From Sulfurimonas sp. RIFOXYD12_FULL_33_39 (GTDB lineage Bacteria; Campylobacterota; Campylobacteria; Campylobacterales; Sulfurimonadaceae): a stretch of 64,000 bases of DNA. The translations under genes and the position numbers were made by a program. Location of the stretch: positions 248,001 through 312,000 of the forward strand of contig MICF01000004.1 of the NCBI GenBank assembly GCA_001829785.1. Direction: 5' to 3'. The notes under the pieces were generated by a model. That model saw nothing but the letters and a program-made list of their open reading frames with translations, was not told where the DNA came from and ran no database searches. Below are positions 36,785 to 45,816 of the stretch, one piece after another. The stretch's first letter is position 1, and each line of letters opens with the position of its first letter.

Positions 36785-37378
36785 TTAAGCGATAGATTCA
36801 AAAATATTTATTTGGTTTAGAGATGAATTTTCTAAACCAAAATAAACCCGTTCCAATAAAATAGATTCTGTGTTATCTGTTATAACCTCTAATTCTGCAA
36901 TAGCACTCTCTTCCATATAAATAGCTACATTTACTGCTGCCTCCGTAGAAACAGATGCTTCTAACATAAGCGTATCATAAATATTCTGAATCTCTGCATT
37001 GCTAAACACTCCGGTTTCAGTTGATAAAGAGCTTGTATCTACATCTAACCTATCAGCTGTAAAAAGAAGTTTATCGTATTGTCTTCCCTCTAAAAATGAT
37101 GCAAAATCAAACTCGTCTAATTCGGTTTGTTCAGAAAGTTCTACATATATTTCATGCATCATCTTCTCTTTTTCAATAACATAAAGCAGAGATTGCGCTT
37201 CGCTTTCTGAAACAGAAAGAGCTTCATTGCTAAAATAGGGGCTACGTCCATATCCGAATCCGCCTCCGTTACCTGAAAAACCGCCGCCATATCCAAATCC
37301 GCCAAAACTACTTATTGAATTACCGCTATAGCCTGAAAAACCACCGCCGAATCCACTTTGACCAAAACCTCTACCCAT
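36785..37378 (-). CDS. DUF2202 ferritin-like protein with a glycine-rich N-terminus
   Basis: Residues 1-50 are a low-complexity Gly/Phe/Ser/Tyr tract (GFGGGFSGYSG-like repeats). Residues 55-197 form a helical DUF2202 domain (SESEAQSLLYVIEKEKMMHEIYVELSEQ ... AEIQNIYDTLM ... AVNVAIYMEESAIAELE). DUF2202 is a ferritin-like fold that may bind a di-metal site through Glu and His in EKEKMMHEIY and EESAIAELE. The function is unknown. It lies upstream of the response regulator with a 36-nt gap and is probably the first gene of that operon. No signal peptide is apparent. Confidence 0.8.
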   Translation of the reverse strand: MGRGFGQSGFGGGFSGYSGNSISSFGGFGYGGGFSGNGGGFGYGRSPYFSNEALSVSESEAQSLLYVIEKEKMMHEIYVELSEQTELDEFDFASFLEGRQYDKLLFTADRLDVDTSSLSTETGVFSNAEIQNIYDTLMLEASVSTEAAVNVAIYMEESAIAELEVITDNTESILLERVYFGLENSSLNQINIFESIA

Positions 37379-37460
37379 AATTGACTCCTTTTACTCATTA
37401 TTCTTCTATTAGAAGAGTAAAAGTATTGCAAAAGAGCATTAGCGAAGTGTTAGTGCTAAA

Positions 37461-40400
37461 CTACTCTTTACTTAAACCTCTAGCTCCTAGATTTCCGTAT
37501 CTATGATATGAGTTTGTAACGCTCTGTTCTATAAAGTAGTGAAGAAGTTCTATCCTGCCGTTAGCTACAAAAGGCTCGCTTGATATATGTTTTGCCTCAT
37601 TTTTAAGAGCATAATATATTTTTTTGCTTACATGTAAAGGATTTAAAAACCTGATTCTTTTAGCTTTTTTCATAGATTCTATCATCTCGTCTTCATCTTC
37701 TAGCTTCAACACATCCCTATCTTTGAGTATCTCTTTTGAGCTGTTTATAAGCCATACCAACGCTTCACTATCTATCTTTTTAGGGAGTGAGACATGTATC
37801 TTTGCACCTGCTAGATTTGCCGCTTTTATGGATGCTACTATCTCACTCAAAACATCACTCTGCTCAAATCTGAAAAAAACACTCTCAACACTTAAATATC
37901 TTATAACATTGCTCTCGCCTCTAATATTTGCATAGTCATGCTCTTTGCTAAATTCGCTCTCGTACCAACAATCAAAATTTTCCTCTATCATTTGTACTTC
38001 ATCAATTTTGGTTGATTTTATATTCATAAACTGTGTTACATAGTTAAATCCGCCAGCTTTTTTTCCGCTTCCGATTGCCGATTTTCCCATACCGCCAAAA
38101 GGTTGGCGGATAACAATTGCACCTGTTGTACCTCTGTTTATATATAGGTTTCCTGCTTTAAGCCTGTTTTTCCAAATATCTTGTTCTCTCTCATCCAAAC
38201 TCTCTAACCCTGATGTCAAACCATAACCTGTAGAGTTTACGATTTCTATGGCATCATCCAAATCTTTTGCATGCATTACGCTAAGAACAGGTCCAAAAAG
38301 CTCGTTCATGTGGCAAAAATCACCTTTTTTAGTTCCCCATCTGATGGATGGTTTTAACATGTAAGGGTTGTTACTGTCTGCATAACTTGGCTTTATAAGC
38401 CACTCTTCACCATCATCAAGATATTCAAGTGCTTTTTTAAGGTTACCCGATGGCTTTGAAGATAATGCTCCGATTCTATTTTTTAAATCCCAAACTGAAC
38501 CAACCTCAACAGACGATACCGCGTCTATTAAAACTCTTTTAAAATTCTCATCACTGTAAAGTTCATCTTCTAAGACAAGCAAAGAGGTAGCAGAACACTT
38601 CTGTCCTGAGTTGTTAAATGCGGAAGCAACTACATTTTTTACAGCCTGTTCATGATCACTCATGGCCGTAACGATAGTTGCATCTTTTCCGCCCGTCTCT
38701 GCACTAAGATGTATATCAGGACGCTGTTTTATCATGCTATAAGCGGTCTGCTCGCCACCCGTAAATATAGTAAAATCTATATCTTTGTTAGTGATAAGTT
38801 CATCTCCCGCCAAAGCTCCGCTTGATGGAAGAAACTGAAGTGTATTTTTACTAACCCCTGCACTCCAAAAACACTCACAAACCATCTTTGCACATAAAAC
38901 TGCATCAGATGCCGGTTTTAGAATTACGGTATTTCCTGTAGCAAGAGATGCCGCAATGCCGCCTGTGGGAATCGCTATTGGAAAATTCCATGGACTAATG
39001 ACAAGTCCAACCCCTTTTGGCGTTACATGTAAGTTATCCAATTTCTCAATCTCTCTAACACTATATGGATAAAAGTTTAAAAAGTCTATCGCTTCTGAAA
39101 CCTCAACATCACTCTCGCTAAAAACTTTTCCTACCTCGGCAGCGGCTATGCCTATTAAATCGCCTCTTTTTTTTCTAAACTCATCTGCCACATGCATAAG
39201 TATCTTTTGCCGCTCTTTTGAACTAAGCGCTCTCCATCCGTCAGGGTCGGCTTTAGCGACTTCAACTGCCTTTTGCATATCTGTTTTATTTGCTCTTGCG
39301 TAAGAACCTACGATAATATTTTGATGATATTGTGACTTATCTATTACTTCTACAATATCATCATTCTGTATCTCAATTGACCCGACAACTGCTCTTGCAT
39401 GGTATCCGCCACTTTTTGAGATATTTTTCCACTTATAAGCTATAGACTCTGCCCATTTTCTATTTTGAGGAAGCACAAAATCGGTATCTGCCTCACTTTT
39501 ATACATGTAGTTATCTAAATCAATATCAGTTTTTTGTATCTCTTTGTTTCTATCTTGAATACGGTACGGAGTAAGCTTTAAATCTTTTATCTCCTCTAGT
39601 GAGTCATCATAACTCTTTATAAGAGTCTGCCATGAAGAAGAATCCACTTTAAGTCCGAAACTGTGTCTTAAAAAGTTTTGTTTTGCGGTATTTTCATCAA
39701 ATCTTCTAACAAGATAAGCTATTGCATTTGTAAAAGTTTTTTGTGTAGCGGTAGGAGCATAAAGTATGACATTTAATCCCTCTTTTTTCAAAACTCTGTA
39801 AGCAGTCTCACTCATTCCTTCTAACATTTCCGCAGTATAAAACTCCTCAACTTTTCTCTCACGTGAGAGGAGCATTCCAAGAGCATGATCAAAAAGATTG
39901 TGTGAAGCGACTCCTACATGTACAAAAGAAGCAACTTCGCTACTTAAAAGATACTCCATCACTACTTTGTAATTAGCATCACTTTGAGATTTTTTTGTGT
40001 AAGTCACACACTCCCAGCCTCTTAGACTAGCCTCTGTTAACTCCATCTCCTGATTTGCACCTTTAACCAGACGAACTTTTACGGGTGCTCCGCCGTTTTC
40101 TACTCTACTTTTTGCCCAATAGACCAAATCTTTTGCAAGTTCAAGAGTATCGGGCAGATAAGTTTGAAGAACAATTCCCGCATAAAGATTTTTAAATCTC
40201 TCTAATGAGAGCGTATTTTTCAAGACATCTATTGTCAGGCTGACATCTTTATACTCTTCCATATCAAGATTTACAAACTTGTTTTTCTCTAATGCAATCT
40301 CATATATTTTTTGCAGTTTATTTGATATTTGCTCAACACTCCACTCATGAGCCAAAGGGTTTATCTGCGAAAACAGTGTAGAGATTTTTATAGAGATATA

Positions 40401-40925
40401 GTCAATATTGGGATTTTGGAGTGTTTTTATATATTTTTCTACTCTTTCATTAGCCTCTTTTTCGCCTAAAACTATCTCGCCGATTATGTTTATATTTACG
40501 CGAGTTTTCTCCTCTTTTCTCTTTTTTATATGCTCTATAAGAGGCTCTTCTTCGCCGTAAAGAACTATATCTTTTACATCACGTCTAAGATACTTTATAA
40601 AAATAGGTATGGAGATATCCGGTACATGTACACCTACTTTTAAAAAAGAGAGTACAAGCAACTCCTCTAAATTACTAAAAAAAGTGGTATCTTTATATTT
40701 GTTAAATATATATTCGAGCTGATTAGCTACTCTATGGGGATTGTTTGAGCGAAAACTCTGGTCTAAAAGCTCAATTAAAAATATCTTGTTTTGCTCATCT
40801 TTTAACATCCTTCGCATTGTGTCGTGAAATTTCTTCTCACTTTTTTCTCTATGCTCATCTATATATAACTGCCAATTTTTTGCTATATTTTTTGCTTCAT
40901 CAAAAAGATTTTGTTCTATTTTCAT
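37461..40925 (-). CDS. putA: Bifunctional proline dehydrogenase / glutamate-semialdehyde dehydrogenase
   Basis: An 1154-residue enzyme that oxidises proline to glutamate in two steps. The N-terminal FAD-dependent PRODH barrel (about 130-440) shows VRLVKGANQEME and FYTAEMLEGM. The central NAD-dependent aldehyde dehydrogenase (about 520-1000) has SAETGGKDATIV with the catalytic Glu and NNSGQKCSATS with the catalytic Cys. The last 150 residues are a family-specific tail. No ribbon-helix-helix domain is present, so this PutA should not be its own repressor. It is divergent from gdhA across 176 bp. Confidence 0.95.
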   Translation of the reverse strand: MKIEQNLFDEAKNIAKNWQLYIDEHREKSEKKFHDTMRRMLKDEQNKIFLIELLDQSFRSNNPHRVANQLEYIFNKYKDTTFFSNLEELLVLSFLKVGVHVPDISIPIFIKYLRRDVKDIVLYGEEEPLIEHIKKRKEEKTRVNINIIGEIVLGEKEANERVEKYIKTLQNPNIDYISIKISTLFSQINPLAHEWSVEQISNKLQKIYEIALEKNKFVNLDMEEYKDVSLTIDVLKNTLSLERFKNLYAGIVLQTYLPDTLELAKDLVYWAKSRVENGGAPVKVRLVKGANQEMELTEASLRGWECVTYTKKSQSDANYKVVMEYLLSSEVASFVHVGVASHNLFDHALGMLLSRERKVEEFYTAEMLEGMSETAYRVLKKEGLNVILYAPTATQKTFTNAIAYLVRRFDENTAKQNFLRHSFGLKVDSSSWQTLIKSYDDSLEEIKDLKLTPYRIQDRNKEIQKTDIDLDNYMYKSEADTDFVLPQNRKWAESIAYKWKNISKSGGYHARAVVGSIEIQNDDIVEVIDKSQYHQNIIVGSYARANKTDMQKAVEVAKADPDGWRALSSKERQKILMHVADEFRKKRGDLIGIAAAEVGKVFSESDVEVSEAIDFLNFYPYSVREIEKLDNLHVTPKGVGLVISPWNFPIAIPTGGIAASLATGNTVILKPASDAVLCAKMVCECFWSAGVSKNTLQFLPSSGALAGDELITNKDIDFTIFTGGEQTAYSMIKQRPDIHLSAETGGKDATIVTAMSDHEQAVKNVVASAFNNSGQKCSATSLLVLEDELYSDENFKRVLIDAVSSVEVGSVWDLKNRIGALSSKPSGNLKKALEYLDDGEEWLIKPSYADSNNPYMLKPSIRWGTKKGDFCHMNELFGPVLSVMHAKDLDDAIEIVNSTGYGLTSGLESLDEREQDIWKNRLKAGNLYINRGTTGAIVIRQPFGGMGKSAIGSGKKAGGFNYVTQFMNIKSTKIDEVQMIEENFDCWYESEFSKEHDYANIRGESNVIRYLSVESVFFRFEQSDVLSEIVASIKAANLAGAKIHVSLPKKIDSEALVWLINSSKEILKDRDVLKLEDEDEMIESMKKAKRIRFLNPLHVSKKIYYALKNEAKHISSEPFVANGRIELLHYFIEQSVTNSYHRYGNLGARGLSKE

Positions 40926-41092
40926 ACTCTGCTCCTTATCACTTCAATATCAGCCTATCAAAAAATAGTGAAGTAGTCAAGTGAAAATTGATTAAATTTT
41001 AAGCGATTTTTTAAAAAATTCATTAAATTTTACCTATATTTACACTTTTTTAACTTTTTTTAGAGTAGTATCTTTTCCTATTTTAAAATTAA

Positions 41093-42454
<1,362 letters not shown>

Positions 42455-42464
42455 TCCATATCTT

Positions 42465-42498
42465 TTTATCTATCTTTGAAGAGTCAAAGATAGATAAA
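42465..42498. terminator. Strong convergent hairpin after gdhA
   Basis: A perfect 15-bp inverted repeat, TTTATCTATCTTTGA (42465-42479) and its complement (42484-42498), closes a 4-nt loop AGAG. It fills the 46-bp gap between gdhA and the convergent diguanylate cyclase gene. No long U tract follows on either strand, but position and perfection suggest a bidirectional terminator. Confidence 0.7.
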
Positions 42499-42500
42499 GC

Positions 42501-43754
42501 CTATATATTATCTTCTTGATTTATCTCTTTAATACTTGCCTTACTTACATAAGTACTCATACAGTACCTATCTCTTCCGCTCTCTTTTGCTTCATAAAGC
42601 ATCTCATCTGCACGTGTGATTAACGCATCTTCATTTAGAGACTCATCTGCCTCACAACCTGCCACTCCTATTGATATAGTAACAAATTGATTTACCTTAG
42701 AGCTTTCATGCCTAATTTCTCTAGCTCTAATTAAGTCGCAAACCTCGTTAGCCATAAGCTTACAATTAGATTCTGAAGTATCTGTAAGTAATATTCCAAA
42801 CTCCTCTCCACCTAATCTAAATACAAAATCACCTGGGCGTTTAAGAGTATCTTGTAAAACTTTTGCAACGCTCTTAAGAGCGAAATCTCCCTCTATGTGA
42901 CCGTACGTATCGTTATACTGTTTAAAATAGTCAATATCAAGCATCATAAATGCTATATAACTATTGGTTCTTTTGGCACGTTTTAGCTCTCTGTCATAAA
43001 CAATATTAAAATATCTTCTATTGTATAACCCTGTCAAAGAGTCGGTATATGATGCATTCTCAAGTCTTTTATTCGCTCTTTTTAATTTTTTTGTAGTTAG
43101 TTCAAGAGCGGTTTGGTCATTTTGAATACTTTTAAACACATAGTAAGAAATTACTACGATGCCAAAAATAACCATTACCAAAATAGAGCCTACTTGAAAT
43201 AAAATAGAGTCATAAAGTTTTAAGAAATTTTTTCTATCGTACTTTGCAACTTCTACCTCATAATCTATAAGTTTTTTTATAACTTTGTCAATATGAGTAA
43301 TTTGTCTCTCAATACTCTCTAACGATATATCTTGTACTATATTTTTATCTAAATTTACGGTATCTAAAAAATATCTATTCACATTTTTTATCTCTGTTGC
43401 GGTGTATTGTATGTACTTTAATTCATCATCTCTTTTAAAATGAGATTCATAGTTTTTCCACTCTTTTTCAATTATATCTATTGCACTTTTTATTTGTGAT
43501 TTAACCTTATCTTTATCCATCTGTGAATTTTTAGCTTTGTACATAACAATATTTAATTTACTGTGATAAGTTTGAAGAATACGGTTAAGTTCTACAACAG
43601 GAACCAGTGAGCCAAAATAAAGTGAATCTAAATTTTTTTTCATCAAATTAAGATTTAGACCACCCATAAGACCGATAATTATTAGCCCTATTATAATTAT
43701 TATAAAAACAAAAACAAGCTTACTTTTTAATTTTAAAGTTTTTATAAAATTCAC
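42501..43754 (-). CDS. Membrane-anchored diguanylate cyclase (GGDEF)
   Basis: A 417-residue protein with TM1 (about 13-33), a helical periplasmic four-helix-bundle-like sensor (35-185), TM2 (about 188-208), a short coiled coil and a complete GGDEF domain. GGEEF is the active motif, RPGD the upstream inhibitory site and TRADEMLYEAKESGRDRY the C-terminal end. It should make cyclic di-GMP in response to an unknown periplasmic signal. It is the intact counterpart of the broken gene at 17-18.8 kb. It is divergent from the Crp/Fnr gene. Confidence 0.93.
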   Translation of the reverse strand: MNFIKTLKLKSKLVFVFIIIIIGLIIIGLMGGLNLNLMKKNLDSLYFGSLVPVVELNRILQTYHSKLNIVMYKAKNSQMDKDKVKSQIKSAIDIIEKEWKNYESHFKRDDELKYIQYTATEIKNVNRYFLDTVNLDKNIVQDISLESIERQITHIDKVIKKLIDYEVEVAKYDRKNFLKLYDSILFQVGSILVMVIFGIVVISYYVFKSIQNDQTALELTTKKLKRANKRLENASYTDSLTGLYNRRYFNIVYDRELKRAKRTNSYIAFMMLDIDYFKQYNDTYGHIEGDFALKSVAKVLQDTLKRPGDFVFRLGGEEFGILLTDTSESNCKLMANEVCDLIRAREIRHESSKVNQFVTISIGVAGCEADESLNEDALITRADEMLYEAKESGRDRYCMSTYVSKASIKEINQEDNI

Positions 43755-43905
43755 GACATCTTCCTAGAGAATACCTTTAATTTATTTAGGAGCAAACACT
43801 ATACCAAATATAAGAAATTGTTTTTAAAAAAATATCTTTTATGATAAAATACATGCCGCATAAAATTTTATATCGATAATTTTTTTAAAAAAGTAAAAAA
43901 CAGTA

Positions 43906-44574
43906 ATGAATGAAAAACTAAATTATATTAAACGGCTATCTTTTTTTAGTTCTTTAGATAGTAAAAAACTAACTCTTATCGATAACATGTCAAAAATAAT
44001 TACTTATCCCAAAAACTCCATACTTTTTTATGAAAACGACACAAATAACAAAATATTTTTTTTAGTATCGGGACTTTTAAAAGTATATAAAATTGATAAA
44101 TTTGAAAATGAAATTTTTTTATATTATATACATAAAAACTCGCTTATTTCTGAACTTACTACTTTAGAAAATGACACTATACACTGCTTCTCTAATGCCG
44201 AATTTATGGAAGAGAGTATTGTGTTAGAGGTTGATTTTTTAGAACTTAAAACACACTTTTTATCAAAAAACATACTTAACAACGAATTCATTAATGAGAT
44301 ACTGCTAAAAACTCAACAACTTCACTGTGTAGTTAACAGAGAGCTGGTTTTTGATGCAACTGCAAAAGTTGCTTTTACTTTGTGTGATGATTTAGAGATG
44401 TTTAACTCTTTAAAGAGACATGAGGTCTCTTTTATGCTTCATATTCAGCCTGAGACTCTATCAAGAGTTCTTAAAAAGCTCAAAAGAAGTTCAATTATAG
44501 ATATTGAAAACTCAAATGTAGTAATTCTAAACAAACAATTACTCCAAAATATATATAAAGGCGAAGCATCGTGA
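43906..44574 (+). CDS. Crp/Fnr-family transcriptional regulator upstream of nap
   Basis: The 222-residue protein has a cNMP-binding-like beta-barrel (about 10-120), a dimerisation helix and a C-terminal HTH (about 150-215, FMLHIQPETLSRVLKKLKRSSII). It has few Cys residues and no N-terminal Fe-S ligand set, so it is not a classical oxygen-sensing Fnr. Position and the Fnr-like box before napA make it the likely activator of the nap operon, comparable in role to NssR or Nar-type Crp regulators. The overlap with the next gene (GTGA at 44571) couples it to a nitrate-sensor-like membrane protein. Confidence 0.85.
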   Translation: MNEKLNYIKRLSFFSSLDSKKLTLIDNMSKIITYPKNSILFYENDTNNKIFFLVSGLLKVYKIDKFENEIFLYYIHKNSLISELTTLENDTIHCFSNAEFMEESIVLEVDFLELKTHFLSKNILNNEFINEILLKTQQLHCVVNRELVFDATAKVAFTLCDDLEMFNSLKRHEVSFMLHIQPETLSRVLKKLKRSSIIDIENSNVVILNKQLLQNIYKGEAS

Positions 44575-45581
44575 TTAAAACAAATAAAATCAGTACAAAA
44601 ATAAAATTTATCGGTGCTATATTAATATTTTTAATGGCAAGCGTAATTGGAACTACAATATATCTAAATCAACAAAATATCAAAGATGCTCTACTGATTA
44701 ATATCGCCGGCAAACAAAGAATGTTAACGCAAAAGATTGCAAAAAATATCTTTTATGTTTACTACAACAATACACATGATTTTTATGAATTAAATTTGGC
44801 TTGTGATGAGTTTATAGAGGGTTTAAATACTTTAAGACACGGCAACCATGACAAAGGAATATTGGTTGTTCCGACATATCAAATATCAAATCAGCTTATG
44901 GAAGTAGGCAAATTATGGGAAAAATTTTATGAAGACGTTCAAAATTTTAAACTCATAACAAATGTGACTCCTGAAAAAAAAGAAGAGCTTGAAAAAATTG
45001 TCGTTTCTATATACAAACATAATACTATCCTTCTAAACAACGTCGATAAATTGGTTACCATGTACACTAATCACAGTGAAGATAAAACAAATTTTATAAA
45101 AACATTTCAATACTCTTCTGGAGCTATACTCTTTTTACTTTTTATCTATTCGCTTTTGCAATTAAAGTCTATCGAATCACATGTAGATTCATTTATGCAG
45201 TACTCAAAAATGCTGGTAAACAATGAAGATATATCAAGCCTTATTCCTCTTAAGCTTGAAGCTGAAAGTGAGAGTGAAATCGTAGAAGTAAGCGACACTA
45301 TCAACTGTTTTATCAAAAAAATCAACTCTGCTATGGAGTACTCAAACGAAGCACTTCTTCAATCTCAAAAAGCTTCATCAAAACTAGAAGAGCTAACGGA
45401 TGAGTTCGATACTATCTTAGATGAGTTAAAAGACAAATCACTCGCTTCAAAACACCTAAATAACAGCGAAGACATGGTAATAGAGTCAACTGAAGAGCTA
45501 ATAAATTCGACAAAAAAACTCTCAAATTTAAAAAAAGAGTTGGATAATTTAATTAAAAGCTGTCAAGAGCTTAAGTCTTAA
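44571..45581 (+). CDS. Membrane protein with PilJ/NarX-type nitrate-sensor domain and no output domain
   Basis: Starts at GTG 44571. TM1 covers about 13-32, and a periplasmic helical domain (33-180) opens with LLINIAGKQRMLTQKIAKNI. That is a close match to the P-box of NarX-type and PilJ nitrate sensors, in which a conserved Arg contacts nitrate. TM2 is near 183-200, followed by a HAMP-like stretch and a long coiled coil to residue 336. No histidine kinase, GGDEF or MCP signalling module follows. It is coupled to the Crp/Fnr gene and lies just before napA. I infer a nitrate input device that acts through protein contact, but the partner is not shown. Confidence 0.78.
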   Translation: MIKTNKISTKIKFIGAILIFLMASVIGTTIYLNQQNIKDALLINIAGKQRMLTQKIAKNIFYVYYNNTHDFYELNLACDEFIEGLNTLRHGNHDKGILVVPTYQISNQLMEVGKLWEKFYEDVQNFKLITNVTPEKKEELEKIVVSIYKHNTILLNNVDKLVTMYTNHSEDKTNFIKTFQYSSGAILFLLFIYSLLQLKSIESHVDSFMQYSKMLVNNEDISSLIPLKLEAESESEIVEVSDTINCFIKKINSAMEYSNEALLQSQKASSKLEELTDEFDTILDELKDKSLASKHLNNSEDMVIESTEELINSTKKLSNLKKELDNLIKSCQELKS

Positions 45582-45682
45582 CAGCAGTAATTATAATTTC
45601 AAAATCTTATTCTTATTTTTAATGCTACTTATATTCACACTTTTATAAATAAAAATAATCTTAATCTTGAAAACTAATTGTT

Positions 45683-45696
45683 TTGACTTAGGTCAA
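45683..45696. promoter_or_regulatory. Fnr/Crp-type box in the napA promoter
   Basis: TTGAC-TTAG-GTCAA is a perfect inverted repeat of Fnr spacing (5-4-5), and its halves differ from the E. coli Fnr consensus only at the central C/G. Its centre lies about 41.5 bp before the start site predicted from TAATAT at 45720-45725, the class II activation position. The regulator encoded two genes upstream is the obvious candidate. Confidence 0.75.
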
Positions 45697-45719
45697 AGAT
45701 TTTAAAACCTTCAAAGTGC

Positions 45720-45725
45720 TAATAT
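45720..45725 (+). promoter_or_regulatory. -10 element of the nap operon
   Basis: TAATAT at 45720-45725 is correctly spaced below the Fnr-like box, and no good -35 is present. It predicts a start near 45731 and an 85-nt leader. Confidence 0.55.
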
Positions 45726-45739
45726 AAACCTCGTTAATG

Positions 45740-45789
45740 GACACCTTAACAAAAAATAGTGAGATGCAGTGGTTTCGTACTATAGTGTC
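45740..45789 (+). promoter_or_regulatory. Possible structured nap leader
   Basis: Two nested complementary pairs are visible, GACAC (45740-45744) with GTGTC (45785-45789) and ATAGT (45756-45760) with ACTAT (45779-45783), enclosing an 18-nt loop. It ends about 28 nt before the napA start. Each stem is only 5 bp. Confidence 0.3.
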
Positions 45790-45816
45790 TTAAAAAATTA
45801 TTAAACAGGAGAAAAT

